Shown here: positions 1 to 8,724 of the stretch, one piece after another
Position numbering within the stretch: position 1 is the stretch's first letter
How the letters are laid out: every line of letters begins with the position of its first letter
DNA from: Azolla caroliniana
Lineage: Eukaryota > Polypodiophyta
Length of the DNA: 64,000 bases
NCBI GenBank assembly: GCA_043228905.1
Contig: JBHGNT010000002.1
Coordinates: 18,042,001-18,106,000 of the forward strand
Direction: 5' to 3'
The notes under the pieces: generated by a model
Told to the model about the DNA's origin: nothing
What the model saw: only the letters and a program-made list of their open reading frames with translations
The model's database searches: none
Made by a program: the position numbers and the translations under genes

Positions 1-309
1 CCGTGATAATGCATCTGCCTTCCCTTGGTGCCTCCCTGGACGATATGTAATTTTGAAGTCGAAACGCGTGAGGAAGTGGGCCCACCGAGCTTGATGTCGA
101 TTCAACACACGAGCATCCTGAAAGTAGGCAAGATTCTTGTGGTCACTAAATACGGTGACTGGATGAGAGGATCCCTCCAGAAAATGCCTCCATTGCATAA
201 AAGAATCCACTATTGCCAATAGCTCCTTATCATGAATTTCGTAGTTGATTTCAGCGGCATCAAACTTGCGTGAGTGAAAAGCCATAGGATGTAGCTTCTC
301 ATCATTCCC
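1..309 (-). pseudogene. TE-1 RNase H domain (partial)
   Basis: This continues the RT frame past a single TAG at 309-307. The reading after the stop is open to the window edge and carries the gypsy RNase H pattern: [28 protein letters not shown], and finally Q-G-K-A-D-A-L-S-R at the edge. The domain degrades the RNA strand of the RNA/DNA hybrid in reverse transcription. The stop replaces a glutamine-like position (CAG to TAG is one C-to-T change). Integrase should follow outside the window. Confidence 0.8.
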
Positions 310-1983
310 CTATTGTGACAGAATGCCCCCCAATGCAAAATCCGATGCGTCAGCTTCGATAATGAATGGTTTTTCCGGATCGACATGAGCTAGAATTGGA
401 GCCGATGTAAATGCCTTTTTAAGACTCTCGAAATCCATGTCCGTTTCTTTAGACCAGATGAACGGTTGTCCCTTCCTGGTAAGTTGTGTGAGAGGTAGAA
501 CGATCTTTGAGTAATCTTGTATGAACTTCCGGTAAAAATTGGCAAAGCGTAAGAAGCATTGCACATCCCACACCGAACGCGGAGTCTGCCATTCTACTAC
601 CGTTTTGACCTTAGCTGGGTCCATGGAGATGCCTTCTGACAAAATGATGTAGCCGAGAAATTCCACTTGGTTGCACCCGAAACAACATTTTTCTAGCTTT
701 GCATACAGACCATGTTCTCGAAGTCGTTTTAGTACTAATAGTACATGAGAATCATGTTCTTCTTGGGTCTTTGAATAAACCAGTAGATCATCCAAATAGA
801 TGATCAAACAATCATCCAATAGATCTCGGAATATATCATTAGACATGTGCTGGAAGATTGCCGGCGCATTAGTGAGGCCGAATGACATGACAGTATACTT
901 GAAGTGCCCATATCTGGTGCGAAACGCGGTCTTCCATTTGTCTCCTGGTCGGATCCGTACGAGGTTATATGCTCCCCGTAAGTCGATCTTTGTGAAGAAC
1001 CTGGCACCATTGATCCGTTCTAAAAGACTTGAGATAAGGGGAAGAGCATACCTATTCCTGATTGTAACCTTATTCAAGCCATGGTAATCTACAACGAGAC
1101 GAAGCGATCCATCTTTTTTCTTGACGAAGAAAATGGGCGCGCCGGCTGGAGATTTCGAATGCCGAATGAAACCATTTTCCAAATTCTCCTCTATATAGGT
1201 CCGAAGGACTTCCAGCTCAGTTGGTGACAAATTGTAGATCGGTCCCCATGGCGGCTCTTTTCCCGGTTGTAAATCGATGGGGCAATCGTATGTTCGATGA
1301 TGAGGAAGTGTGTTGGCTTGTACTTTATCGAACACATCGGCGTAATGACGATACTTCTCGGGAAGTTGAACGGTGGATTCTTCTTTAGTGGTGCTGGAGG
1401 GGTTTACTGATATTGCAAAGAGGAACATTTCCTCCTTGTGCCCTTCTTTACGCAACTCACGTAGCGAAATGGTTGCCATCTTCTGAGTTGACCCTTGGGT
1501 TTGTCGACACCGGATTTCTCTTGTTCTCCAATCTATGTCTGGGTTATGTAACTCGAAACACGGTAGTCCTAAAACTATAGGATGTTCTGGGATACTAATA
1601 ATATTAAATGATACTACACATGCTAAGTTATCTAGGACAATATTAATGGGCTCTAAGTCTTCTATGATATTTCCGGAAGCAATGGGATGTCCATCAATGA
1701 CTACTACAGAGGCTAGACACTGGAGTTTTCTTAGGGATATCTTATGAGCTTGAGCAAATTTCTTATTGATAAAGCCAGAGTTAGCTCCGGAATCTAGGAG
1801 TGCTAGGACATGTACTGGAGGGGTACTTTTAGTACTAACTATTACTTGGGCTACGAACACATCACTAACTTGCTTAGAGGGAATGGAACCACTAATGGGA
1901 TGCACAGATCTAGGGTTGTCCAACCAAACAACTCCTATTTTGGTTGGACTTAGTCGTTTAACTCTTCTTCTAACTGACTAAGG
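310..1983 (-). pseudogene. pol: TE-1 pol: aspartic protease and reverse transcriptase
   Basis: This is a long open frame, closed at its end by the TAG at 309. The retropepsin motif L-L-D-S-G-A lies near residue 44 counted from 1923. The RT follows with W-G-P-I-Y-N-L-S, R-L-V-V-D-Y-H-G-L-N-K, F-T-K-I-D-L-R-G-A-Y, F-G-L-T-N-A-P and the catalytic Y-L-D-D near residue 370. Y-L-D-D is normal for gypsy elements. The frame is -1 relative to gag and overlaps its end, so no separate start codon is needed if pol is made by frameshifting. The first ATG-like start proposed at 1923 is TTG, so I do not trust it as an initiator. Apart from the terminal stop this domain is intact. Confidence 0.88.
1950..1983 (-). 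promoter_or_regulatory. Putative -1 frameshift site at the TE-1 gag/pol overlap
   Basis: The gag frame ends TTA-AAC-GAC-TAA (TAA at 1952-1950). The pol frame is -1 relative to gag and opens just after an upstream TAG near 1983, so the frames overlap for only about 30 nt. The heptamer GTTAAAC (1962-1956) lies in the right phase (G TTA AAC) directly before the gag stop. GUUAAAC is a known functional -1 slippery sequence in an arterivirus. A role here is inference, since I have not modelled a downstream stem or pseudoknot. Confidence 0.5.
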
Positions 1984-3101
1984 ACATCAAATTTGTTTGC
2001 TAGATCTGGGATATTAGTACTATTAGGACTATCAGATATCCCTACTGAAATAGGCTCGGATTTAGTACAATTAGAACTAGGGACTATTTGGTTTACCTAT
2101 CTTCTTGGCCTATGGGGGCAATTTATTGTGATATGTCCTGGTCCACCGCAGTAAAGACATAGTCGATTTGTACGGCGTCGCTGCTTTTCTTCTTTGGATA
2201 ATGGCCCTCGATGACATGTAGTGTCAATCTCCATCAGAGTCGGAGTATTCGTTGGAGGCGCATTATATGACTCCCTCGGAAAAGGTCTTGCTACCACTGA
2301 GGCGTAGGTGGGCTCTGATCTTGCCCTCGGCATCTGTAGCTGTCGTTCCGAACGTCGCTCAAAGAGGCGGTTGTCACATCTCACCGCGCGACTGATTGCT
2401 TCTGTTAAGGACTTTGGCTCTTCGGGGAATGTCATGAGTAAATCCTTGACGTCGTTGCGTAAACCATAACGGAATTGCTCCATCAACGCTTGATCATCCC
2501 AAGGGATATCGGCGGCGAGTAGGCGAAAATCTGCAGCGTATGCGGAGGCTGGACAGTCACCTTGGCGTAATCGCTAGATTTTGTTGATTGTGGTCCTGAT
2601 GCTGTCAGTATCTCCGAAACATGCTTTAAACTCGCCTAGAAACTCTTCAAAATTATTGAGTAACGGAGATTCCTTTTCTAATAGTGGAGTGAACCATGAC
2701 AACGCTAAGCCACTTAACAAAGTGCCTACTAAACCCACTCGTGATGCATAGGTGGGATATCGGGAAGGATGCATTTGAATAACTAATCGTACCTGGTTAA
2801 GGAACCCTCTAAACTGCGATCACGTTCCATAGAACTTCGCGGGAAGGCCAATCTTAGGTTCTTTATGAATCCCTTGTGTTCCGGGCCCTTGTTGTTGCAT
2901 CGCTACGATGGTCGCTTCGAGTTGTTGCACGCCTAACGCAAGTTCCCCATGCTGTTATTGCGTTTGCTGCTTTTCTAAGGAGATTTGCTGAAGATCCCCC
3001 AGCAACCGTTGGTTTTCTTGTTCCAAAGCATGGAACTTCTCCTTCAAGCATTGAAATTCCGAGAAAACAGATTGATATTCTTCAGCGCTAACAGTGGCCA
3101 T
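1950..3101 (-). pseudogene. gag: TE-1 gag polyprotein, four premature stops
   Basis: The start is the ATG at 3101, about 75 nt after the LTR. The 383-codon frame is continuous except for in-frame stops at 2957 (TAA), 2822 (TGA), 2576 (TAG) and 2099 (TAG). Each can come from CAA, CGA or CAG by one C-to-T change. The N-terminus is a glutamine/glutamate-rich coiled-coil-like stretch. The capsid-like part (R-V-G-L-V-G-T-L-L-S-G, L-A-L-S-W-F) covers roughly codons 105-175. A CCHC knuckle C-L-Y-C-G-G-P-G-H-I-T-I-N-C lies near 2110-2155. Gag packages the element RNA in cytoplasmic particles. The last 49 codons lie beyond the stop at 2099. Confidence 0.82.
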
Positions 3102-3159
3102 GGGATGAAAGAAAAGAGGAATAAAAGATTAGTAGGAAATGAGAGAGACAGAAGGTAGG

Positions 3160-3176
3160 GAAAATTGGTTCAAACT
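3160..3176 (-). promoter_or_regulatory. TE-1 primer binding site, probably self-priming
   Basis: Directly inside the 5' LTR the minus strand reads GTTTGAACCAATTTTCC. This does not match the usual TGGTATCAGAGC initiator-tRNA site used by the copia elements here. Instead 12 nt (TTGAACCAATTT) are complementary to AAATTGGTTCAA in the LTR (3398-3387), about 33 nt downstream of the TATA box start, where the transcript should begin. This is the arrangement known for Tf1, whose RNA 5' end folds back to prime reverse transcription. Confidence 0.6.
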
Positions 3177-3540
3177 GTCATGAACAGTACTGAGACAGAG
3201 AAGGAATTAGTACTAAACGAAGGATTAGTACTATGAGAGGTGTGGAACTTCTTCGAGAAAAGGAAGAAGTGAGCAAGACAGAGAGAAAGAGAGAGATCGA
3301 GAGAGAGAGAGAGTGTGTGATGATAAGAAAGATATGTATTATATGAAGAGAATATACAATGGTGGCTAAAAGGCTTAAGACTGGCGTTGAACCAATTTGG
3401 TTCAACATAATGCCTAGTGCCCTCTTTTATAGTGTTTTCAGGAGTAATCCTGAAGCTTCTAGAATGTTCCAGAGAAATCTGGAATATACACTAATTTCCT
3501 ATAATAAAATGTAAATGAAAATAATATCCTATGTATTACA
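3177..3540 (-). repeat. TE-1 5' LTR (364 bp)
   Basis: On the minus strand it begins TGTAATACATAG and ends CATGACA, obeying the TG...CA rule, and it is directly followed by the PBS. It contains a TATA box (TATAAAAG, 3431-3424) and, just downstream, a palindrome with 9-bp arms, TTGAACCAA and TTGGTTCAA (3387-3405), that should lie at the RNA 5' end. A GA-rich tract (about 3281-3316) lies in the transcribed part. The partner LTR is outside the window, so the outer boundary rests on the TG/CA rule and the start of the tRNA-like sequence. Confidence 0.7.
3281..3316. repeat. GA-rich simple repeat
   Basis: An impure (GA)n tract inside the TE-1 LTR leader. It carries no other recognisable feature. 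Confidence 0.8.
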
Positions 3541-3650
3541 ATAGATGGTCTAATGGTCAAGAGTTTGACCCATATAACCTAAGGTCATGGGTTTGAGTCT
3601 TGCCATATCATGACACCATTGAGTTGTATTTTTTACAAAAACAAAATTTC
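3541..3650 (+). repeat. tRNA-like (SINE-type) sequence
   Basis: It shows an A-box-like TGGTCTAATGG (from about 3546) and a B-box-like GGTTTGAGTCT (from about 3590), spaced about 43 nt apart as in tRNA-derived Pol III promoters. T-rich sequence follows. It does not fold as a convincing tRNA and has no 3' acceptor pairing, so I call it a SINE head or a decayed tRNA relic. It starts within a few bases of the TE-1 LTR end. Confidence 0.4.
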
Positions 3651-3799
3651 CTTAATTCAACCTTACATCAAATGACCGAACTTCGGGAATCTCATAGTGC
3701 TTTCGAGGCACGTGTCATTAGTTTACAACATGATACTAATAGACCCGATGAGTGTCAAGGTGACCATCATTTGTTGTAAAGCCATTTACGGGAGAAAAA

Positions 3800-4424
3800 A
3801 AAGGAAAGAACCGCAGAAGCAATCTGCACGTGGCTGGGCCGATGGGAGTCTCATTTTGAGCTTTATCCCAAGCCGAATAGTACGAAGATTGCATATGTCG
3901 GCCAAGAACTAGGGGGTAAGGCTACCGCTTGGTGGCGTGGGCTCCGCACTACAGGGAATTTGCCCGATACTTGTATAGACTTTGTCACAGTTTTCGAGGG
4001 CCAATGTCTGCAACCTCCATCTCGAACCGAGGCAACACAAGCATTAATGAATCTCTCTAGCCGAAACTTTTCCTCACTAGAAGACTATGTTCACCATGCT
4101 AGAACCCAAATTCAAAAATCGGGTCTAGAAGGGGACAATTGGTTGATAGCTTGTTTTGTTAATGGCATCCCCAATTCGGACTATCACTGGATAGTGCACG
4201 ATAAGGATCCCAAATCCTTCGAAGAGGCCGTTGTAATAGTTCTTCGCTATCAACACCCTTTGAAGGACCATAACAAACCCAACGAAGAACCTGAGACTAA
4301 GCAACCACAATTAGCTGGGAAACGCAAGACACCCAATGAATTCATGGATCGTGATTGTAAGCGACAACATCCTTTTTGCGTATTTTGCAAAAAGAAGGGT
4401 CATACAAAAGAGCAATGTCGATAG
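3800..4424 (+). pseudogene. gag: F gag
   Basis: From about 3800 the frame reads I-C-T-W-L-G-R-W-E-S-H-F-E, then L-G-G-K-A-T-A-W-W-R-G-L, a classic gypsy gag segment. It continues openly to a CCHC knuckle C-V-F-C-K-K-K-G-H-T-K-E-Q-C that ends at a stop at 4424. Upstream of 3800 the frame is broken by stops, so the true N-terminus is lost. The protein would form the virus-like particle of the element. Confidence 0.75.
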
Positions 4425-4524
4425 CTCCAATGGAAAGAGCACGATAGCAAAACAAAAGTTGCAGACCATAAAGGTCAGATTCCTAATGTCCTTCAGGTCT
4501 ATACACATCATCTAAGTAATTGTA

Positions 4525-4938
4525 AATGTTCTTTCCCTCACTATGTATTGGGACCTAATGATTTACTTCGTGCAACTGGGTATATGAATGGATCTCCCAT
4601 ACAATTTTTATTTGATTCAGGAAGCTCACACTACTTTGTGAATGATCGTTTGGTTCATATTTGTGAATGATCATTTGGTTCAGATATGGGGAATTCAACC
4701 CACCATAAGTGATCACACCTATAAGGTGCACTTGGTTGATGGAAGAGTACAATACAGCACCGGGGCGATTCATTCATTAGGAATTTCTATTAATCCTTAT
4801 ATAGAGGAAGTAGACTTCCATATAATGAATCTTTGTACCACTGATGTCATACCGGGTTATCCCTGGTTTTATAATAAACATTTTACCATTCCATCTCCTT
4901 TGTACGGAACGATTGTACTGATTTTATTCAATGTGTAA
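4525..4938 (+). pseudogene. F aspartic protease, broken by a 25-bp tandem duplication
   Basis: The retropepsin core F-L-F-D-S-G-S-S-H-Y-F-V-N-D lies at about 4600-4650. The 25-bp segment beginning TTTGTGAATGATC at 4635 is repeated at 4660, which shifts the frame and adds a stop. The C-terminal half (V-H-L-V-D-G-R, then V-I-P-G-Y-P-W-F) continues in the shifted frame to a stop at 4938. The domain would process the Gag-Pol polyprotein. Confidence 0.7.
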
Positions 4939-4952
4939 ATAAACAATCTCTT

Positions 4953-5180
4953 TTGATTGTTTCCTCTCCATCAATATCCGAGTTGTCTTGTTCTTCTTTA
5001 TTTTATTGTGTACTTGATCCGAACATTCACGTTTATAATATCGATAATGTCTCGGTTCAATTATCATATTTTGAGCAACAACAATTCGATGAAATCTTAA
5101 ATGATTTTCATTATGTTTTTTTGAATGAACTACCGGATGGGTTGCCTCCTACATGTTATCGTGAAGATTCCGGGCCATGG
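4953..5180 (+). pseudogene. F region immediately before RT
   Basis: The frame ends F-H-Y-V-F-L-N-E-L-P-D-G-L-P-P, which is the conserved lead into a gypsy RT domain (F-P-E-E-L-P-x-x-L-P-P in relatives). The RT itself does not follow. Sequence breaks at the LTR-like insert after the CATGG at 5176-5180. Confidence 0.65.
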
Positions 5181-5475
5181 TGAGAAACCGGGGAATATCG
5201 GAAGAATCGGCGGAGTGCATCATGTGCACTTACCCTTGTAAAAATGTGTGAATAATAGGGGTGCCTTTATGGCGCCGAGTAGGAGTTAAGTCGGGACAGA
5301 GAATCCCATGTAAATCGGGATTTATCCCACATTGTTACGCATCCCTCTCCTTGTTCTATAAAAAGAAGGGAGTGCCCTTTGTAAAGGGGTTGCCTGTTTT
5401 GAGTTAGGAGGGTATACCGTTAGATTTAGGGTTAGGTAGTTTCTCTTATTTGCAGGTATACATGCGCTCAAAACA
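5181..5475 (+). repeat. LTR-like insert (possible solo LTR or TRIM) inside F
   Basis: A block of about 295 bp begins TGAGAAACCGG and ends GCTCAAAACA. It carries a TATA-like CTATAAAAAGAAG near 5357, and CATGG occurs on both sides (5176-5180 and 5474-5478). If CATGG is the target duplication the insert ends CTCAAAA. If the TG...CA rule holds, only TGG is shared. It sits exactly where F's RT should be, so the RT was deleted before or with the insertion. The source family is not recognised. Confidence 0.45.
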
Positions 5476-5697
5476 TGGTGCCATTATCTTTATGGAAATC
5501 GTTTTGTGGTAACTACGGACCACGAGTCCTTGAAATATATATACAATGGGCTGATCTCATCGAGGTCTTTGATTTTTCCATACGATATCGTAAAGGTTCC
5601 ATGAACACTGTCACTGATGCAATAAGTCGCATCTGTGAAGTTAACATGCTTAGCTTCACTGAAATAACATTAGATCTTTATGATCACCTTTGAGGAA
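5476..5697 (+). pseudogene. F RNase H (fragment)
   Basis: Right after the insert the sequence encodes Y-G-N-R-F-V-V-T-T-D-H-E-S, the typical RNase H/RT-connection text. After a frame change it reads W-A-D-L-I-E-V-F-D-F-S-I-R-Y-R-K-G-S and ends D-A-I-S-R, matching the end of gypsy RNase H. At least one frameshift separates the two parts. It is not functional. Confidence 0.65.
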
Positions 5698-5960
5698 AGT
5701 ATCCTGATGATTGTTATTTTGCGAAATACTGGGTAAGAGTTGAGTCTGGAAAAGACACCACTACATCCTCGAAGGAATACTTCCACATTGCTAACGGTCT
5801 GCTCTACCTTAATGGGAAGGTATGTGTTCTAGATTTGCCTGAGGTCAAAAAGAGAATTCTTTTTGAATGCGATGATGCAGCCTCAGTAGGGCACCCTTCT
5901 CATTGTTCAAATAGAGAGAGATTCGCCAATGGTTTATCTATTGGTGAAACGCGTTATTCA
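5698..5960 (+). pseudogene. F integrase, N-terminal part
   Basis: An interrupted frame reads Y-F-H-I-A-N-G-L-L-Y-L-N-G-K-V-C, then K-K-R-I-L-F-E-C-D-D-A and V-G-H-P-S. This matches the start of gypsy integrase up to the zinc-binding HHCC region. Homology is lost near 5960, where composite G/H begins. Confidence 0.55.
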
Positions 5961-6039
5961 AGAAACTTTTGGTATTATTGCTACCGTTTAGCTAATATCC
6001 GAATTGGGTAGGGTTCTTTTGTGGGCGAAAAGATTACCC

Positions 6040-6375
6040 GTTTGATTGAGTATGCAACGTCTGAGTCTCTCCCACTAATCATAGTCTTGGGCTTGTCCTG
6101 TCAGCAATGTGCCGATGAGCCCGACTAGTTGAAAGTCATCATAATAGTGTCAAGGCTAAAGGTGAATAAGAAGGCGGATTGTGTTGATGAAGCCTCTTAA
6201 CCATGACCTCGTTCCATGGAATTTATCTAGCAAGCTAACATTGGGATCAATGGAAGAAGGGTCAATGGTGAGGTATGACCTTGTGGCCGCCTAAAGCTCT
6301 TGGACGGAGTTTTGCAAGTTTGCGTTCTCATATTGGAGTTGTTGCAAGGCCGCCAAAATTTGGTCAAAGTTACTA
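6040..6375 (-). pseudogene. gag: Fragment G: gag N-terminus of a TE-1-like chromovirus
   Basis: Minus-strand reading gives L-Q-Q-L-Q-Y-E-N-A-N-L-Q-N-S-V-Q-E-L, then D-K-F-H-G-T-R-S-W-L-R-G-F-I-N and [13 protein letters not shown]. The second and third pieces parallel the TE-1 gag. Stops interrupt it, again in Q and R positions. The rest of G to the left is missing. Its 5' LTR lies to the right at 6434. Confidence 0.65.
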
Positions 6376-6420
6376 AATGATTATGACATAATAGGATATT
6401 GAGAAAGAAGAAAAAGAAGG

Positions 6421-6433
6421 AAGGAGATCAATT
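6421..6433 (-). promoter_or_regulatory. Fragment G primer binding site, self-complementary to its own LTR
   Basis: Minus strand AATTGATCTCCTT directly follows the LTR end (GTGACA). Eleven nt (TTGATCTCCTT) are complementary to AAGGAGATCAA in the G LTR (6549-6539), which lies about 32 nt downstream of the TATA box. The TE-1 layout is identical but the sequence is different, so PBS and LTR have changed together. Confidence 0.55.
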
Positions 6434-6685
6434 TGTCACGGATGAATAGTTGGACGATAGGGAGATGGGGAACTTGATGAGATATAGAAATGGGGAAGTT
6501 GATGACAATGAGTGAGAATATCTATTCCATGATTGGTGTTGATCTCCTTGATGTTAACAAGGGAGATCAACCCTTTTTATACATGTAGTGATGCATGATA
6601 AGCATGCTCATGCCAAGTCTTACATACTATAATATCAAGCATACTAATTCTTGCATGCCAAGTCTTACATACTGAGTCTTACATA
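6434..6685 (-). repeat. Fragment G 5' LTR (right end approximate)
   Basis: On the minus strand it ends GTGACA at 6434, like TE-1. It has a TATA box TATAAAAAGGG (6581-6571) and a stem-forming pair TTGATCTCC and GGAGATCAA (6570-6539) at the expected RNA start. The outer end is uncertain because TCTTACA recurs at several places up to about 6685. Confidence 0.5.
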
Positions 6686-6853
6686 CCACTCTTTATACAA
6701 AGGTTTAAAGTCTAAAGTTTTTCTAGGTGAAATATATACCTAAGGCTCAAATTCGAGTCGATGTTCATGATACCTTCATCTAGCTAGTCTACACTTAGCT
6801 AATCTCCTTACACTTGTTCTCTTGTCCGATCCATCCTCGGCTTCTTTAGCCGA

Positions 6854-7100
6854 TCCCCCTCAATTTTGGCATGTCGAAATGTTGTAAACCCAACATACTT
6901 GAAAAATGGTGCAACTTGTCCAAGTCGAGAGGTTTGGTGAAGATATCGATAACCTGCCGATCCATTAGAACATATAAAATTTTGACTTCACTGGAGAGAA
7001 CTCGCTCACAGACCAAATGATACTACACCTCAATGTGCATTGTCTGGGCGTGGAAGCCGGGGTTCCTCTCTAGTTGGATGTTCCTCAATGTTAGAGCTAG
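6854..7100 (-). pseudogene. Fragment H: copia RNase H C-terminus and polypurine tract
   Basis: With frame changes the minus strand encodes N-P-G-F-H-A-Q-T (copia N-P-V-F-H-A-R-T), then V-L-S-S-E-V, D-R-Q-V-I-D-I-F-T-K-P-L and L-R-G. Polypurine TTGAGGGGGA follows at 6863-6854. This is the same family as elements A, B and E. The segment 6686-6853 resembles the spacer or LTR sequence that follows pol in those elements (GCCGAGGA-type text). H lies inside F, and G lies beside it. Confidence 0.65.
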
Positions 7101-7109
7101 ATCCTAATG

Positions 7110-7560
7110 TAAGCATATGACAAGGAATTAATTGCTACTAAAACCACAATAACAACTTCTGAATTGGCTTACCAATTCGTTGATGAGTTATTTCATTTTT
7201 ATGGGTTATTGATGGATATTGTGAGTGATTGAGATCCAAAGTTTACTAACGACTTTTGGACACAAGTCTTTAAGAAATTAGAAACTACATTGAGCATGAG
7301 CTCCATGGATCATCCTCACTTTGATGGTTAGATAGAACGAGTAAATCAAATTATTGAGGACATGCTTCGAGCATACGTTGGTGGAAAACCAACAAAATGG
7401 GAACGTTATCTCTCAATTTTGGAGTTTTCTTATATAGCTCCAAGCATACATCGTCGTGATATAGTCATTTTATGTTGATGTATGGTTTTCAGCCACGAGC
7501 CCCGATTGATGTTAATATACATCATGATGAGTTGCGAGGTACGCAAAACGTTGGAGCCTA
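7110..7560 (+). pseudogene. F integrase catalytic core
   Basis: Reading gives T-T-S-E-L-A-Y-Q-F-V-D-E-L-F, then I-V-S-D-x-D-P-K-F-T-N-D-F-W (second catalytic Asp) and I-E-R-V-N-Q-I-I-E-D-M-L-R-A-Y-V (catalytic Glu). Stops occur at arginine and glutamine positions (D-R-D-P, G-Q-I-E). It is a clear D-D-35-E integrase remnant that rejoins the part at 5698-5960. Confidence 0.75.
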
Positions 7561-8407
7561 TAGGAAAAATTTAGGAGTATTTTTTAACCTATAAACCTTT
7601 TGAAAGAGTGATGATAGAAATAAGAGATAAAGAAGATATATAAATCTAAAACTACAAAGATCTATTGATAATGAATGATCATGATAGGAGGAAGAGAGAA
7701 ATAATATACATAAATCCAAATATATAAAGCTATATTGATAACAACTAAACCACACTACATAAACGGGCAAGGAAACACCACATGAAATAGCCTCTCACTC
7801 CACCACCTTACTCTTCTTACTTTATATGAATGTCTCCTCTACTAGATAACTTTCCCTTGCTATCTTTTTTACGCTTTTTTTAGAAGTTTTCCATCTCCTA
7901 TTCTTAGCTATGACACAACGATAGTCTAATTATCATATCTCCCTCATCCGAGCCCCAAATTCAAAGATTTAAAAATCTACAAATATCTCTCTTCACAAGC
8001 TTTCCAACCTATATTTGAACATGATATTTGGTTTCCAAACGAATGAGTTATGAGTGTTCGTCGCAAACTATATTTTGGTGGCCCACTTTTTTCTTTTTTT
8101 TCTTTTCTCCATGTGCCTTGCTTTTAGTTTGAGTTATCCTCAAGACCTTGGTTTGTGTTCTTGCCCTCCAGATGTGAATGCACCATACCTTATATTCTTG
8201 TGGTGTTCAATACCTTGAATTCTGAAAACACTTTCACATTTAGCCCTCCCCGTTGCTTCTTGGTGAACCCTAAGCTACTAATAAAACCAAAGATTCTCCT
8301 TCGCCTTATTCATGGCTATAGACAAAGAAAGAGAGAATAAATAAAAAAGAAACAAATTATGTGAGTAAAACACTCGTTAGTCGGTAGGAAAAACCTCACA
8401 TTTCTAA

Positions 8408-8439
<32 letters not shown>

Positions 8440-8700
8440 AATTGCCATCACCATCTTTCTCCTTGTCAACACAAAGAAAGAGGTTACCACAATTATTATG
8501 TCTTTGTCAACTCTCCAAACACGAGTAGGGTCATGTGATACATAGCTCTTGAGAGAAATAAGCATATCAACATATGAATAAACCTTTCAAGCGAGTGAAC
8601 CTTTTTGCAGAAATACCTTCAAAGCTTTGAGATTTGTTGGAGTTGTCACCTTTTGAGTTACTTCAATCTTTGATTCCACATGAATTCCTTCGTGGCATAC
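7561..8700. other. AT-rich stretch without recognisable genes
   Basis: I see no convincing coding homology. Only low-complexity reading frames occur, such as a Tyr/Leu/Phe-rich one at 7558-7770. It includes a pure (AC)n microsatellite at about 8407-8436. It may hold the decayed 3' part of element D. Confidence 0.5.
8407..8436. repeat. (AC)n microsatellite
   Basis: An uninterrupted CA dinucleotide run of about 28-30 bp. Confidence 0.9.
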
Positions 8701-8724
8701 CACATTCTCCACACTACCTGTTTT

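Larger units (their letters stand above)
1..3540 (-). mobile_element. TE-1: Ty3/gypsy chromovirus-like retrotransposon, truncated by window start
   Basis: Read on the minus strand the order is 5' LTR (3540-3177), PBS, gag, then protease, RT and RNase H running off the window edge, so integrase and 3' LTR are not visible. The gag end (R-x-G-P-L-S-x-E-E-K-Q-R-R-R followed by a zinc knuckle) and the protease-RT text resemble Tcn1/Tf1-type chromoviruses, which are known from fungi and non-seed plants; that assignment is from memory. Several in-frame stops make this copy defective. The 5' LTR abuts a tRNA-like sequence at 3541. No chromodomain can be assessed because the integrase lies outside. 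Confidence 0.85.
3660..7560 (+). mobile_element. Element F: decayed Ty3/gypsy, interrupted twice
   Basis: A plus-strand gag, protease, RNase H and integrase order is recognisable through many stops and shifts. The RT core is missing. In its place is an LTR-like insert (5181-5475). The integrase is split by a roughly 1.15-kb composite of fragments G and H (about 5960-7110) and resumes at 7110-7560. I cannot place F's own LTRs. AT-rich composition and heavy decay mark it as one of the oldest elements here. Confidence 0.75.

Noticed and set aside
3541-3620. A functional tRNA gene
   Set aside because: Only A- and B-box-like motifs are present. I could not form an acceptor stem or anticodon arm with confidence.
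7558-7770. Possible membrane protein (Tyr/Leu/Phe-rich minus frame)
   Set aside because: AT-rich low-complexity translation without a start context or homology.
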